The notes below the pieces were generated by a model. That model did not search any database. It was not told the origin of the DNA and saw only the letters and a list, made by a program, of their open reading frames with translations. The translations under genes and the position numbers were made by a program. From NCBI RefSeq assembly GCF_000442315.1, contig NZ_KE557320.1, forward strand, positions 893,606 to 957,605: 64,000 nucleotides of DNA. The letters are read 5' to 3'. Source of the DNA: Rubellimicrobium thermophilum DSM 16684. GTDB taxonomy: Bacteria > Pseudomonadota > Alphaproteobacteria > Rhodobacterales > Rhodobacteraceae. Every line of letters begins with the position of its first letter. Position 1 is the stretch's first letter. This document shows, piece by piece, positions 10,621 to 22,414 of this stretch.

Positions 10621-12973
10621 GTGTCCATCTGCCCGAGGCGCATGACTCCGCCCTGCTCCATGTCACCGGCGCGGCGCGCTATGTGGACGACATCCCCTGC
10701 CCCCCGGCTGCCTGCATCTGGCCTTCGGCATGGCCGGCGTGGCGCGGGGACGGCTGCTCTCGCTCGACCTGTCGGCGGTGCGTGCCGCACCGGGCGTCGT
10801 GGCGGCGCTGGCCTCAAGCGATCTGCGCCGGCCGGCCGATACCTCGCCCTCGCTCCATGACGAACCGCTGCTCTGCGACGGCAGGGTGCAGTTCCTGGGC
10901 CAGCCGCTCTTCCTCGTGATCGCCGAAAGCCATCGGGCGGCGCGCCGGGCGGCGCGGCTCGGCCGGGCCGAGATCGCGGAGGAGACACCCGTCCTGACCA
11001 TCGAGGATGCGCTGCGCGAAGGATGGCGATTCGAAGAGGGCCCGCGGATCTGGACCCGCGGGGATCCCGATGCCGCCCTGGCCGCCGCACCCCGGCGCGT
11101 CCGGGGACAGATCAGGATCGGCGGGCAGGAGCATTTCTACCTCGAGGGGCAGGCCGCGCTGGCCATTCCCTCCGAAGGCCAGATGGAGGTCCATTCCTCC
11201 ACTCAGCACCCCTCCGAGGTCCAGCACAAGGTGGCCGAGGCTCTCGGCCTCGCGATGAGCGATGTGCGCGTGGTGGTCCGGCGCATGGGCGGCGGCTTCG
11301 GCGGCAAGGAAAGTCAGGCGAACGCCCTGGCCGTCGCCTGTGCGGTTGCCGCCGAGGCGACGGGGCGGCCCTGCCGGATGCGCTATGACCGCGACGACGA
11401 CATGATGCTCACCGGCAAGCGGCACGATTTCCGCATCGACTATGACGCAGGGTTCGATGAGGAGGGACGGCTGCTCGCGATGGTGGTGACGCAGTCTGCG
11501 CGCTGCGGCTGGTCGGCGGATCTGAGCCTGGCCGTCTGCGACCGGGCCATGCTGCATGCGGACAATGCCTACTTCATCCCGCATGTGAGGATCGTTTCGC
11601 ATCGTCTTAGAACGAATACGCAATCCGCCACAGCGTTCCGCGGATTCGGCGGCCCGCAGGGGATGCTGGGGATGGAGCGGCTGCTCGATCATGCGGCGCA
11701 TCAGATGGGGCTGGATCCGGTGGAGTTGCGGCGACGCAACTTCTATGCCCCCCCGCGCGAGGCGGCCCGATCCGGACCGGGGACGGGCGCGCGCTTCGGC
11801 GGCCTGCATTCCCCGCCCCTGTCGAGACCGGAGGAGAACCGGACAACGCCCTACGGGATGGAGGTCACGGACTTCATCCTGCATGAGATGACCGAGGCGC
11901 TTCTGGCCTCTTCGGATCATGCCCGCCGGCGCGAGGCGGTGCGGGAATGGAATGCCCGCCATCCGGTGCTGAAGCGGGGCATCGCCTACAGCCCGGTCAA
12001 GTTCGGGATCTCCTTCACGCTGACCCATCTCAATCAGGCGGGCGCCCTGGTCCATGTCTATCGCGATGGCTCGGTCATCCTGAACCATGGCGGGACGGAG
12101 ATGGGTCAGGGCCTGCATCGCAAGGTGACGCAGGTCGCCGCCAGCCGTCTGGGCGTGCCGCTGTCCCGCGTGCGGATCACGGCAACCGACACCGGCAAGG
12201 TGCCCAACACATCCGCCACGGCCGCGTCCTCCGGTGCGGATCTGAACGGTATGGCGGTCGGGGCCGCCTGCGACACGCTGCGCGAGCGGATGGCCCGCCA
12301 CCTGGCCGCGCTGCACCAGACCGAACCGGAGCAGGTCACATTCGCCGACGGCATGGTAACGGTGGGCCGCGAACGGATCACCTGGGAGGCGGCCGTGGAG
12401 GCCTGCTATCTCGGCCGGGTGTCGCTGTCGGCGACCGGTTTCTATGCCACACCCGATCTCGAATGGGATCGTATCCGGGGGCAGGGCCGACCCTTCTACT
12501 ATTTCGCCTATGGCTGTGCCGTGACCGAGGTCGTCATCGACACGCTCACGGGGGAAAACCGCATCCTGCGTGCGGATATCCTGCATGATTGCGGACGGTC
12601 GCTGAACCCGGCGCTCGACATCGGCCAGATCGAGGGCGGCTATGTGCAGGGCGCCGGCTGGCTGACGACCGAGGAACTGGTCTGGGACGACCGGGGGAGA
12701 CTGCGCACGCATGCCCCTTCGACCTACAAGATCCCCGCCTTTGCGGACCGGCCGGCCCAGTTCAACATCGCCCTGTGGAACAGCGAGAACCGGGCCGCGA
12801 CGATCCATCGCTCCAAGGCCGTTGGAGAACCCCCTCTGATGCTTGGAATTTCCGCCTTTCTCGCGCTGTCCGACGCCTGCGCCGCCTGCGGGCCCCACTG
12901 GCCGGATCTGCAGGCGCCGGCGACGCCGGAGCGCATCCTGGCCGCCGTGAGACGGGCGCGGGGAGAGGGATGA
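10617..12973 (+). CDS. xdhB: Xanthine dehydrogenase molybdopterin subunit (one frameshift)
   Basis: The large Moco-binding subunit, 785 residues after bridging one break. Key motifs are [22 protein letters not shown], the [12 protein letters not shown] loop and [10 protein letters not shown], where the glutamate corresponds to the catalytic base of the family. The N-terminus [20 protein letters not shown]...YVDDIP runs into a C run at 10700-10705 that has 6 C where 7 are needed to continue as [19 protein letters not shown]. The gene overlaps xdhA and xdhC by 4 bases at each end, so the three are coupled. The break sits in a homopolymer and looks like an error. Confidence 0.92.
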
Positions 12974-13891
12974 GCCTCGACCTGCCGGCCCTCTGCGAGG
13001 CCGTGGCGCGGCACGGGGCCGTGGTGCGCATCCTGATCGCCGCGGCAGCCGGTTCGGTCCCGCGCGAGGCCGGAGCGTCCATGCTCGTCTGGGCCGGCGG
13101 AGAGGCCGGAACGATCGGGGGGGGAGAGCTCGAGAACCGCGCGGTGGGGGAGGCGAGGGCCCTGCTCTCCGCGGGGCGGACCGCTGTGGCGGAGGATCCC
13201 GCTCGGCCCCGATCTCGGGCAGTGCTGCGGCGGATCCGTCACCCTGGTCTGGGAGCGGTTCGACCGCACCACACTGCCCGGAGCCGTGCCCTTTGCCCGC
13301 CGTCTGGAGGGCTCCCTGCCCTGTCCGCCTCTGTCGCCGCCGGCCGGCGCAGCCCCGCTGCTGCGCGACGGCTGGCTGATCGAGGCCGCCCCGTCACCCC
13401 GCCGGCCGCTGTGGATCTGGGGGGCGGGGCATGTCGGGCGGGCAATCGTGGCGGTGATGGCACCCTGGCCGGGCGTGGCCATCACCTGGGTGGATCTGGG
13501 CCCCGAGCGCTTTCCGCCGACGGTGCCGGAGGGCGTCACGGTCCTGCCTGCGGCCGACCCCCCCGCCCTCGTGCCCTTTGTGCCGAAGGAGGCAGCGCAT
13601 CTCGTGCTGACGCGAAGCCATGCGCTCGATCTTGCGCTGTGCCATGCCCTGCTCGGCCATGGCTTCGACAGCCTTGGGCTGATCGGATCGGCAACCAAAT
13701 GGGCGCGGTTCCGATCGCGGCTGGGGGCGCTCGGGCACTCGCCCGAGGCCATCGGGCGGATCGCCTGTCCGATCGGCGATCCATCCCTTGGCAAGCATCC
13801 GCAGGCCATTGCGATCAGCGTCGGCGCCGGGCTAATCAGGTCATGGTCGGGGAACAAACCGCTCCAGGGACAGGGGGACGCGGCAGCATGA
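12970..13891 (+). CDS. xdhC: Xanthine dehydrogenase accessory protein (one frameshift)
   Basis: XdhC binds molybdenum cofactor, has it sulfurated and inserts it into XdhB. About 306 residues. The N-terminal XdhC domain has AGSVPREAGASMLV and GTIGGGELE, and the C-terminal Rossmann domain has WGAGHVGRAIV and GSATKWARFRSRL. The frame breaks near 13191-13197 (GGAGGATCCC): dropping one G restores the conserved PLGPDLGQCCGG segment. This is one of the few breaks not in a long homopolymer, so its exact position is uncertain. The ATG overlaps the xdhB stop and the TGA overlaps the next ATG, placing Moco insertion in the same transcript as the enzyme and the purine importer. Confidence 0.88.
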
Positions 13892-15412
13892 CCGAAGCTC
13901 TGCTCGCGGTCCGGGGCATCACCAAGGCCTATCCGGGCGTTGTGGCCAACAGCGATGTGAGCTTCGACATCAGCCCCGCGAGCATCCACGCCCTGCTGGG
14001 CGAGAACGGCGCGGGCAAGTCCACCCTGGTCAAGGCGATCTACGGCCTGGTGCGCCCCGATGCGGGAACGATGACCCTGGCCGGCCGGCCCCATGCCCCC
14101 GCCTCGCCCCGCGAGGCGCGCGAGGCCGGCGTCGCGATGGTATTCCAGCACTTCTCGCTCTTCGATGCGCTGTCGGTGGCCGAGAACATCGCGCTGGGCA
14201 TGGAGAACCCGCCCCCCCTGCGCGACCTCTCTGCCCGCATCCGCGAGGTTTCGCAGGATTACGGGCTGCCGCTCGATCCGGGGCGGACGGTCGGCGACCT
14301 GTCGGCCGGCGAACGGCAGCGGGTGGAGATCGTCCGCTGCCTGCTCCAGAACCCCCGTCTTCTCATCATGGACGAGCCCACCTCGGTCCTGACGCCGCAA
14401 GAGGTGGCGATCCTGTTCTCCACCCTGCGCAAGCTGCGCGAGGGCGGAACGGCGATCCTCTACATCTCGCACAAGCTCGAGGAGATCCGTGCATTGTGCG
14501 AAAAGGCGACGATCCTGCGAGGGGGGCGGGTCGTGGCGACCTGCGACCCGCGCGAGCGATCGGCCCGGCAGATGGCGGAAATGATGGTGGGCGGCGCGCT
14601 CCGGGCGCCGGCGCGGGCCGAAGTCCCGGTGGGCGAGGTAGTGCTGGCGGTCGAAAGACTGTCGGCGCCCTCGCCCCGGCTGCACGGGATGCCGCTGCGC
14701 GATGTCTCCTTTGCCGTGCGGGCGGGAGAGGTGCTGGGCATCGGCGGAGTCGCCGGAAACGGGCAGGACGAGCTCCTGCTGGCGCTGTCGGGCGAGATGC
14801 GCGTCGCGCCGGGGATGGTGCGCCTCAAGGGCGAGGATGTGGGCGCGCTCTCCCCCTCCGGGCGGCGCATGCGCGGGCTGCTCTGCGCCCCGGAAGAGCG
14901 CAACGGCCATGCCGCGGCCGCCGACATGACCCTGACCGAGAACGCCTTCATGACCGCCCGCATGCGCAAGGGGCTGACCCGTGGCGGCGGCTTCGTGGAC
15001 TGGCGCGGGGCCCGCGCCTTTGCCACGCGCATCATCGAGACCTTCGATGTCCGCACCCCGGGACCGGAGGTGACGGCACGGCAGCTTTCGGGAGGCAATC
15101 TCCAGAAATTCGTCATCGGACGCGAGATCCTCCAGCGTCCCGAGGTGCTGGTGGTCAACCAGCCGACCTGGGGGGGTGGATGCCGCTGCGGCGGCGGCGA
15201 TCCGGCAGGCGCTGCTCGATCTGGCCGGACAGGGGGCCGCCGTCGTCGTCGTCAGCCAGGATCTGGACGAGCTGATGGAGATCAGCGACCGTTTCGCTGC
15301 CCTGAACGAGGGGCGGCTGTCCCCCGTCCGCCCCGCGGCGGGGCTGAGCGTGGAGGAGATCGGGCTGATGCTGGGTGGAGCGCACGGAATGGAGGCCGCC
15401 CATGCCGTCTGA
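13888..15412 (+). CDS. ABC importer ATPase, BMP-type nucleobase/nucleoside system (one frameshift)
   Basis: A double ATPase of about 507 residues, like the ATPases of bacterial nucleoside/purine importers that work with BMP-family binding proteins. Half 1 has Walker A GENGAGKST, signature LSAGERQRVEIVR and Walker B LLIMDEPTS. Half 2 has the diverged GGVAGNGQDELL, signature LSGGNLQKFVIGRE and VVNQPTWGVD. At 15170-15176 there are 7 G; 6 would join NQPTWG to VDAAAAAAIRQALLDLAGQG. This is a homopolymer gain. It overlaps xdhC by 4 bases; two permeases and the binding protein follow. The xanthine dehydrogenase upstream points to a purine such as xanthine, hypoxanthine or a nucleoside as cargo. Confidence 0.9.
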
Positions 15413-15481
15413 CCGTCCCGCCCCGCCCCGCCCCCGCCTGCAGCCGGAGCGCCCCCGCCGGCCATGGCAGGGGGGCCGGCC

Positions 15482-16597
15482 ATGATCATCCTTGAGCGTC
15501 GCCCTGCCCCGTCGCGCCTCTGGACCTGGGCCACGCCCCCGCTGGCGGTGCTGATGACCATGATCGCGGGGGGATTGCTGTTCGCGGCACTGGGCAAGGA
15601 TCCCCTGACGGCGATCCGGACGATCTTCTGGGATCCCCTGTTCGGCCCCTTTGCGGGGTTCACCCGGCCACAGCTCCTGATCAAGGCGGCGCCGCTCATC
15701 CTGATCGCCACCGGCCTGGCCTTCGGGTTCCGGGCAGGCATCTGGAACATCGGGGCCGAGGGGCAATACATCCTCGGCGCCCTGACGGGGGCCGCCGTCG
15801 GACTGGCCTTCTACCCGGCCGAATCGCGCCTGATCTTTCCACTGATGGTGCTGGCCGGCGCGCTGGGCGGACTGGTCTGGGCGATGATCCCGGCCCTGCT
15901 GCGGGTCCGCTTCGGCACCAATGAGATCCTCGTCTCGCTGATGCTGGTCTATGTCGCCTCCAATCTTCTCGCATGGGCGGCGCTGGGACCGCTGCGGAAC
16001 CCCGAGGGGCTGGGTTTTCCCGGTTCGCGCAACCTGCGGCAATGGGCTTCCTCGGCCAATCTCGAACTGATCCCCGGCACCGGGCTGCACTGGGGCGCGG
16101 TCGCCGCCCTTGTGGCAGTCTGCGCCGCCTACGGGCTGTTCGCGCGGCATGTCTTCGGCTTTGCCGTGCGACTGGCCGGGCAGAGCCCGCGCGCCGCGGC
16201 CTTTGCCGGCATCTCGCCTTCGCATCTCGTGATCGGCTGCATGGGCCTGTCCGGTGCCCTTGCCGGAATGGCGGGATTGTTCGAGGTGACAGGGCCGGCC
16301 GGGCAGATCAGCATCGACTTTGCCGTGGGCTACGGCTTCACGGCGATCATCGTGGCCTTTCTTGGCCGCCTGCATCCCCTGGGCATCCTGGCTGCCGGGC
16401 TGCTGATGGCCCTGACCTATATCGGCGGGGAGATGGCCCAGCTCCAGCTCGGCCTGCCGGCCGCAGCCATCCAGCTCTTCCAGGGGATGCTGCTGTTCTT
16501 CCTGCTGGCGATGGATGTGCTCACCACCTACCGGCTGCGTCTGAAAGGGCGCCCGGCCCCGGAGCCGTCTTCCGCCGCCGCCGAGGGAGCCCGCTGA
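15482..16597 (+). CDS. ABC importer permease 1 (BMP-type purine system)
   Basis: 371 residues, with roughly eight to ten membrane segments (for example LAVLMTMIAGGLLFAAL, LILIATGLAFGF and LVIGCMGLSGALAGMAGLF). It carries the family hallmark FRAGIWNIGAEGQYILGAL and RFGTNEILVSLMLVYVASNLL. These permeases form the inner-membrane channel with the next gene's product. I start at ATG 15482 behind a G-rich site. An alternative ATG at 15402, inside the end of the ATPase gene, would be in frame if the 6-G run at 15471-15476 had one more G, adding about 26 proline-rich residues. I cannot decide between the two. Confidence 0.87.
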   Translation: MIILERRPAPSRLWTWATPPLAVLMTMIAGGLLFAALGKDPLTAIRTIFWDPLFGPFAGFTRPQLLIKAAPLILIATGLAFGFRAGIWNIGAEGQYILGALTGAAVGLAFYPAESRLIFPLMVLAGALGGLVWAMIPALLRVRFGTNEILVSLMLVYVASNLLAWAALGPLRNPEGLGFPGSRNLRQWASSANLELIPGTGLHWGAVAALVAVCAAYGLFARHVFGFAVRLAGQSPRAAAFAGISPSHLVIGCMGLSGALAGMAGLFEVTGPAGQISIDFAVGYGFTAIIVAFLGRLHPLGILAAGLLMALTYIGGEMAQLQLGLPAAAIQLFQGMLLFFLLAMDVLTTYRLRLKGRPAPEPSSAAAEGAR

Positions 16598-17530
16598 ATG
16601 AACCTGTCCGGCATCTCGCCCGTGCTGCTTCTGGCCTCGCTGATGGTGGCCTCGACCCCCATCCTCCTCGCCGCCCTGGGCGAGCTCGTGGCCGAGCGAT
16701 CCGGGGTGCTCAACCTGGGCGTCGAAGGGATGATGATCACGGGGGCCATCACCGGCTTTGCCGTGGCCGTCGCGACGGGCAGTCCCTGGATCGGCTTTGT
16801 CGGCGCGGCGGCAGGCGGGGCCGCGCTGTCCCTGCTCTTTGCCGTGCTCGTGCTGTGGCTGCGCTCCAATCAGGTGGCGACGGGCCTTGCCCTGACGCTG
16901 TTCGGGATCGGCCTCGCGGCGCTGGTGGGACAGGCCTATGTCGGCGTGCGCGCGCCCGTCTTCGCCCGGCTCGACCTGCCGGTGCTGGGCGATCTGCCCA
17001 TCCTCGGACCCATCCTGTTCCGCCATGACGCCGTGGTCTATCTGGGCCTCGGGCTTGTCGCCGGGGTGTGGTGGTTCCTCCATCGCACCCGCGCCGGTCT
17101 GCGCCTGCGTGCCGTGGGCGAGAATCACGACGCCGCCCATGCCCTGGGCTACAAGGTGCAGCTCATCCGGCTGGGCGCGGTGCTGTTCGGCGGCGCCCTG
17201 GCGGGCCTGGGCGGGGCCTATCTCTCGCTCGTGCGGGTGCCGCAATGGACCCAGGGCGTGACCGCCGGCGCCGGCTGGATCGCACTGGCGATCGTGGTCT
17301 TCGCCTCCTGGCGGCCATGGCGGCTGCTGCTGGGTGCCTGGCTGTTCGGCGGCATCTCCGTCCTGCAGCTCAATCTTCAGGCAGCGCGCGTGCCGATCCC
17401 GGTCGAGGTGCTCTCCATGGCGCCCTATGTCGTGACGATCCTCGTGCTCGTGCTCATCTCCTCGGGCCGGGGCCGGGCGGCTCTGGCCGCGCCGGGTTCG
17501 CTCGGCCAACCCTTCCATGCCGCGCGGTAA
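16598..17530 (+). CDS. ABC importer permease 2 (BMP-type purine system)
   Basis: 310 residues and strongly hydrophobic. It has the second-permease hallmarks AERSGVLNLGVEGMMITGA near the N-terminus, WLRSNQVATGLALTLFGIGL, and RLRAVGENHDAAHALGYKV in a cytoplasmic loop that contacts the ATPase. The ATG follows the upstream TGA with no gap, so translation is coupled. It pairs with the 15482-16597 product to form the heterodimeric channel. Confidence 0.9.
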   Translation: MNLSGISPVLLLASLMVASTPILLAALGELVAERSGVLNLGVEGMMITGAITGFAVAVATGSPWIGFVGAAAGGAALSLLFAVLVLWLRSNQVATGLALTLFGIGLAALVGQAYVGVRAPVFARLDLPVLGDLPILGPILFRHDAVVYLGLGLVAGVWWFLHRTRAGLRLRAVGENHDAAHALGYKVQLIRLGAVLFGGALAGLGGAYLSLVRVPQWTQGVTAGAGWIALAIVVFASWRPWRLLLGAWLFGGISVLQLNLQAARVPIPVEVLSMAPYVVTILVLVLISSGRGRAALAAPGSLGQPFHAAR

Positions 17531-17575
17531 CCCCGCGGGGCCGACATGCCACCCATCACCAACAGGGGGACGACC

Positions 17576-18664
17576 ATGATCACCAGACGCAACCTGATGA
17601 CCACCGGAGCCGCCGGCGCGACGCTGGCCACGCTGGGCCTGCCGCTGCGCGCCCAGGAAGAGCCGCTCAAGGTCGGCTTCATCTATGTCGGACCGATCGG
17701 CGATGGCGGCTGGACCTACCAGCACGACCAGGGACGGCTCGCCGTCGAGGCCGAGTTCGGCGACCGCGTCGAGACGCTCTATCAGGAAAGCGTCCCCGAG
17801 GGTGCCGATGCCGAACGGGCCATCACGCAGATGGTGCTGGCAGGTTGCAAGCTGATCTTCACCACCTCCTTCGGCTTCATGGATGCCACCGTGGCCGTCG
17901 CCGAGAAGTTCCCCGACGTGAAGTTCGAACATGCGACGGGCTACAAGCGGCTCGACAACCTGGCCACCTACGATGCCCGCTTCTACGAGGGGCGCGCCGT
18001 GATCGGCACCATTGCCGGGCGCATGACGAAGACCAACAAGATCGGCTACATCGCCTCCTACCCGATCCCGGAAGTCATCCAGGGCATCAACAGCGCCTTC
18101 ATCCATGCCCGCAAGGTGAACCCGGATGTCGAGATGGTCGTCATCTGGGCCTACACCTGGTTCGACCCGGCCAAGGAGGCCGATGCCGCACAGGCCATGA
18201 TCGAACAGGGCGTGGACGTCATCATGCAACACACCGACTCCACCGCCCCGCAGGCCGCGGCACAGGCCGCCGGCAATGTCTTCACCTTCGGGCAGGCCTC
18301 GGACATGGCCGAGTTCAAGCCCGTCCCGCGCATCGCCTCGATCATCGACAACTGGGCCCCCTACTACATCAAGCGGGTTCAGGCGGTGCTGGACGGCACC
18401 TGGACCTCGACCCATACCTGGGGCGGAATCGGCGATGGCGAGGTGGTCATCGGCGAGATCACGGAAGCCGTTCCCGACGAAGTCCGGGCCGAGGCCGAAG
18501 CCCTGCGCGATGCCATCGCCGCCGGGGAATACCACCCCTTCACCGGCCCCCTGAACAAGCAGGACGGCACGCCCTGGCTGGCCGAAGGGCAGGTGGCCAC
18601 CGACGAGGAACTGGTCTCGATGAACTTCTACGTCGAGGGCATGCAGGGCCAGATCCCCTCCTGA
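17576..18664 (+). CDS. BMP-family purine/nucleoside-binding protein
   Basis: The periplasmic solute-binding component, 362 residues. The N-terminus MITRRNLMTTGAAGATLATLG carries a twin-arginine-like pair followed by a hydrophobic stretch, suggesting export before cleavage near LRAQ. The mature part starts EEPLKVGFIYVGPIGDGGWTY, a clear PnrA/Med-type BMP domain; WTYQHDQGR corresponds to the ligand pocket entrance. I chose the start behind AGGGGGAC. Last gene of the xdhABC-importer operon, with a strong terminator directly downstream. Confidence 0.92.
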   Translation: MITRRNLMTTGAAGATLATLGLPLRAQEEPLKVGFIYVGPIGDGGWTYQHDQGRLAVEAEFGDRVETLYQESVPEGADAERAITQMVLAGCKLIFTTSFGFMDATVAVAEKFPDVKFEHATGYKRLDNLATYDARFYEGRAVIGTIAGRMTKTNKIGYIASYPIPEVIQGINSAFIHARKVNPDVEMVVIWAYTWFDPAKEADAAQAMIEQGVDVIMQHTDSTAPQAAAQAAGNVFTFGQASDMAEFKPVPRIASIIDNWAPYYIKRVQAVLDGTWTSTHTWGGIGDGEVVIGEITEAVPDEVRAEAEALRDAIAAGEYHPFTGPLNKQDGTPWLAEGQVATDEELVSMNFYVEGMQGQIPS

Positions 18665-18701
18665 AGACCGGACCCTGGGGCCGCCCCGGCGGTCCCGCAT
18701 C

Positions 18702-18731
18702 CGGGCGGGCCCAGAGCCCGCCCGTTTCGTT
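18702..18731 (+). terminator. Intrinsic terminator after the purine operon
   Basis: 9-bp stem CGGGCGGGC (18702-18710) / GCCCGCCCG (18716-18724), 5-base loop CCAGA, then TTTCGTT. It is placed 38 bases after the binding-protein stop, closes the xdh-importer operon and separates it from the DAO-family gene. Confidence 0.75.
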
Positions 18732-18742
18732 GAGGAATGCGC

Positions 18743-19805
18743 ATGGCCGATTTCATCGTGACAGGCGGCGGCATCGCCGGCATCTCGGCTGCCGCAAGGC
18801 TGGCAACGCTGGGCAGGGTGCTCCTTCTCGAGGCCGAAGCCATCCTGGGGCATCATGCCTCGGCCCGTTCGGCAGCCGTCTTCCTTCAGGGTTACGGAGA
18901 GGCCGAGACCGTGGCCCTCAACCGCGCCTCGCGGCCCCGAGCTGGAAGCCCGGAACGTGCTGTCGCCGCGCGGGCTGCTGCTGGTGACCGCAGAGCCGGA
19001 ACAGGCCGCCTTCGAGGCCGAGCGCGATCAGCTTGGCCTCGAGGAAATCCCGCTCGAGCGGGCACGGGCGCTGTGGCCGATCCTCGGGGACGGGGTGGTG
19101 CGGGCAGCCTTCTCGGACGAGACGCTCGATCTCGATACCGACAGGCTGCTTCAGGGATTCCTGCGCGAGGCCCGCGCCGCCGGAGCGGAGATCGTCACCG
19201 GAGCCCCCGTGACGGCAATCCGGCGGACAGGCGAAGGCTGGCGCGTCGAAACGCCGAAGGGCGCCTTCTCTGGCGGGCGCCTCGTGAATGCGGCAGGCGC
19301 CTGGGCCGACCGGGTGGCCGCGATGGCCGGGCTGCCCCCGATCGGCCTGCGCCCCCTGCGCCGCAGCATGGCGCGCATCCCTGCCCCCATGGACCCTTCG
19401 GCCTGGCCCATGGTCGAGGGCGCGGGCGAAAGCTGGTACATGAAGCCCGATGCCGGCGCCCTGATCGTGTCGCCCTGCGACGAGGACCCCATGGAGCCGC
19501 ACGACGCCTGGGCGGACGACATGGTGCTGGCCGAGGGCCTGGCCCGCTTCGAGGCCCATGCCGCGATGGAAGTCACGCGGCTTCTGGCCTCCTGGGCGGG
19601 GCTGCGGAGCTTTGCCCCCGACAGGCGGCTGGTGATCGGGCCCGATCCTCTGGAGCCGGCCTTCCTGTGGTGTGCCGGTCAGGGGGGCTACGGCTTCCAG
19701 ACCGCCTGCGCGGCAAGCCGCCTTCTGGCCGAGACGGCGGGCGGCGAGGGTGCGGGCCTTGAGGCCGGGATCGCGGCCGCGCTGAGCCCCGCCCGCTTCC
19801 GCTGA
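18743..19805 (+). CDS. FAD-dependent oxidoreductase, DAO family (one frameshift)
   Basis: About 353 residues after bridging. The N-terminus DFIVTGGGIAGISAAARLA is the FAD-binding GxGxxG motif. LVNAAGAWADRVAAMAGL, SWYMKPD and the C-terminal WCAGQGGYGFQTACAASRLL are typical of D-amino-acid/glycine/sarcosine-oxidase-like flavoproteins. The substrate cannot be told. At 18935-18938 there are 4 C; 3 would join ALNRASRP to ELEARNVLSPRG. The ATG at 18743 is preferred over 18737 because TGAGGA is correctly spaced before it. It follows a terminator and so is probably transcribed separately from the purine operon. Confidence 0.83.
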
Positions 19806-19911
19806 GCCACAGGGCGCGGGCGGGGTACGGGGTGCCCTCCCCCAAAGGGGCTGGCAGATTGCAGGAACTTGGGCGCGATTCGGTCTCATGCCGGCAGGTT
19901 GCCGCGGAAAG

Positions 19912-19973
19912 GTTAACAGGATCCTGCGGCATCGCGCGCTCTGGGGGCCCTTCGCGCAACACCCCCGATCCGG
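19912..19973. repeat. 62-bp intergenic repeat, copy A
   Basis: Begins GTTAAC and contains CGCGCGCTC and then TTCGCGCAACACCCC at 19951-19965. The same order of blocks, with near-identical spacing, occurs at 49280-49340 (copy B). It sits immediately downstream of the FAA-hydrolase gene, whose stop is at 19976. It probably belongs to a dispersed intergenic repeat family; function unknown. Confidence 0.6.
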
Positions 19974-19975
19974 CC

Positions 19976-20635
19976 TTATCCTGACGGATCGGCCACCGTG
20001 ACGGCGAGGGGCGGGGCGCCGTCGAGATGCGCCTCGAGACGGTCTCCCGGGCGGACAGGGCCGACACCCGCCGGTGTGCCGGTGAAGATCAGACTCCCCC
20101 GCATGGGCGTCCAGAGAGCCGCAAGATGGCGCAGGAGATCATCGATGCCGTGGACCATCTCCGCCAGCGGGGCGCGCTGGCGCCTCTTGCCATTGACGGC
20201 GAGCGAGAGGATGGCATCGGGCGCGGGGCGCCCCGCGGCCAGGGGGCCGACGATCGCCGCGCCCTCCCAGTCCTTGGCGCTGTCCCAGGGCTTGCCTTCG
20301 GCCTTGGCGGCGGTCTGGAGATCGCGGCGCGTCATGTCGAGGCCGACGGCAAATCCCCAGAGCCGCCCGCCCGGCCCGAGGGCCAGGACCAGCTCCACCT
20401 CGTGGTGGAGATCGGCCGTGCCGGGCGGGTAAGGCAGGGGAGCGCCGGGAGGCAGCAGATGGGCGGGAGTCTTGGTGAACCAGACGGGCGCGTCGCGGTC
20501 CACGCTGCTGCCCATCTCGGCCGCATGGGCGGCGTAGTTGCGGCCGACGCAGAAAACACGGGCGACGGGGAAGCCCTCGTCGCGGCCATGGATGGGGATG
20601 AGGGGCTCGGGGCGGGGGGAGAAGAGGGGAATCAT
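19976..20635 (-). CDS. Fumarylacetoacetate-hydrolase family protein
   Basis: 219 residues. The family signature is clear: ARVFCVGRNYAAHAAEMG, FTKTPAHLLPPG, HHEVELVLALG (metal-binding His/Glu), GFAVGLDMTRRDLQ, WDSAKDWEGAA and LIFTGTPAGVGPVRPGD. Members of this small group are metal-dependent hydrolases or decarboxylases of acylpyruvates and related compounds; the substrate here is unknown. I started at ATG 20635 (MIPLFSPRPEP), although the frame opens earlier. It converges with the DAO-family gene and lies downstream of hutU on the same strand, about 100 bases away. Confidence 0.85.
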   Translation of the reverse strand: MIPLFSPRPEPLIPIHGRDEGFPVARVFCVGRNYAAHAAEMGSSVDRDAPVWFTKTPAHLLPPGAPLPYPPGTADLHHEVELVLALGPGGRLWGFAVGLDMTRRDLQTAAKAEGKPWDSAKDWEGAAIVGPLAAGRPAPDAILSLAVNGKRRQRAPLAEMVHGIDDLLRHLAALWTPMRGSLIFTGTPAGVGPVRPGDRLEAHLDGAPPLAVTVADPSG

Positions 20636-20731
20636 GGCACCAGCCTGCCCCGTGCGAGGATGGGCGCAAGCGCCTTCTTTGCGGCGCAAATCCCCCGCGG
20701 GATCCCGGGGCGCGCGCCCCCCCCGCGTGTC

Positions 20732-22399
<1,668 letters not shown>

Positions 22400-22414
22400 C
22401 GGGGGCTCCTTCGG

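Noticed and set aside
17532..17541. CCCCGCGGGG palindrome between permease 2 and the BMP gene
   Set aside because: Too short to form a hairpin with a loop and expected often in a genome this GC-rich.
15155..18856. Very long minus-strand open frames opposite the purine permeases and binding protein, and similar long frames elsewhere
   Set aside because: Low-complexity His/Gln/Gly-rich translations that mirror real genes on the other strand; a known effect of high GC content.
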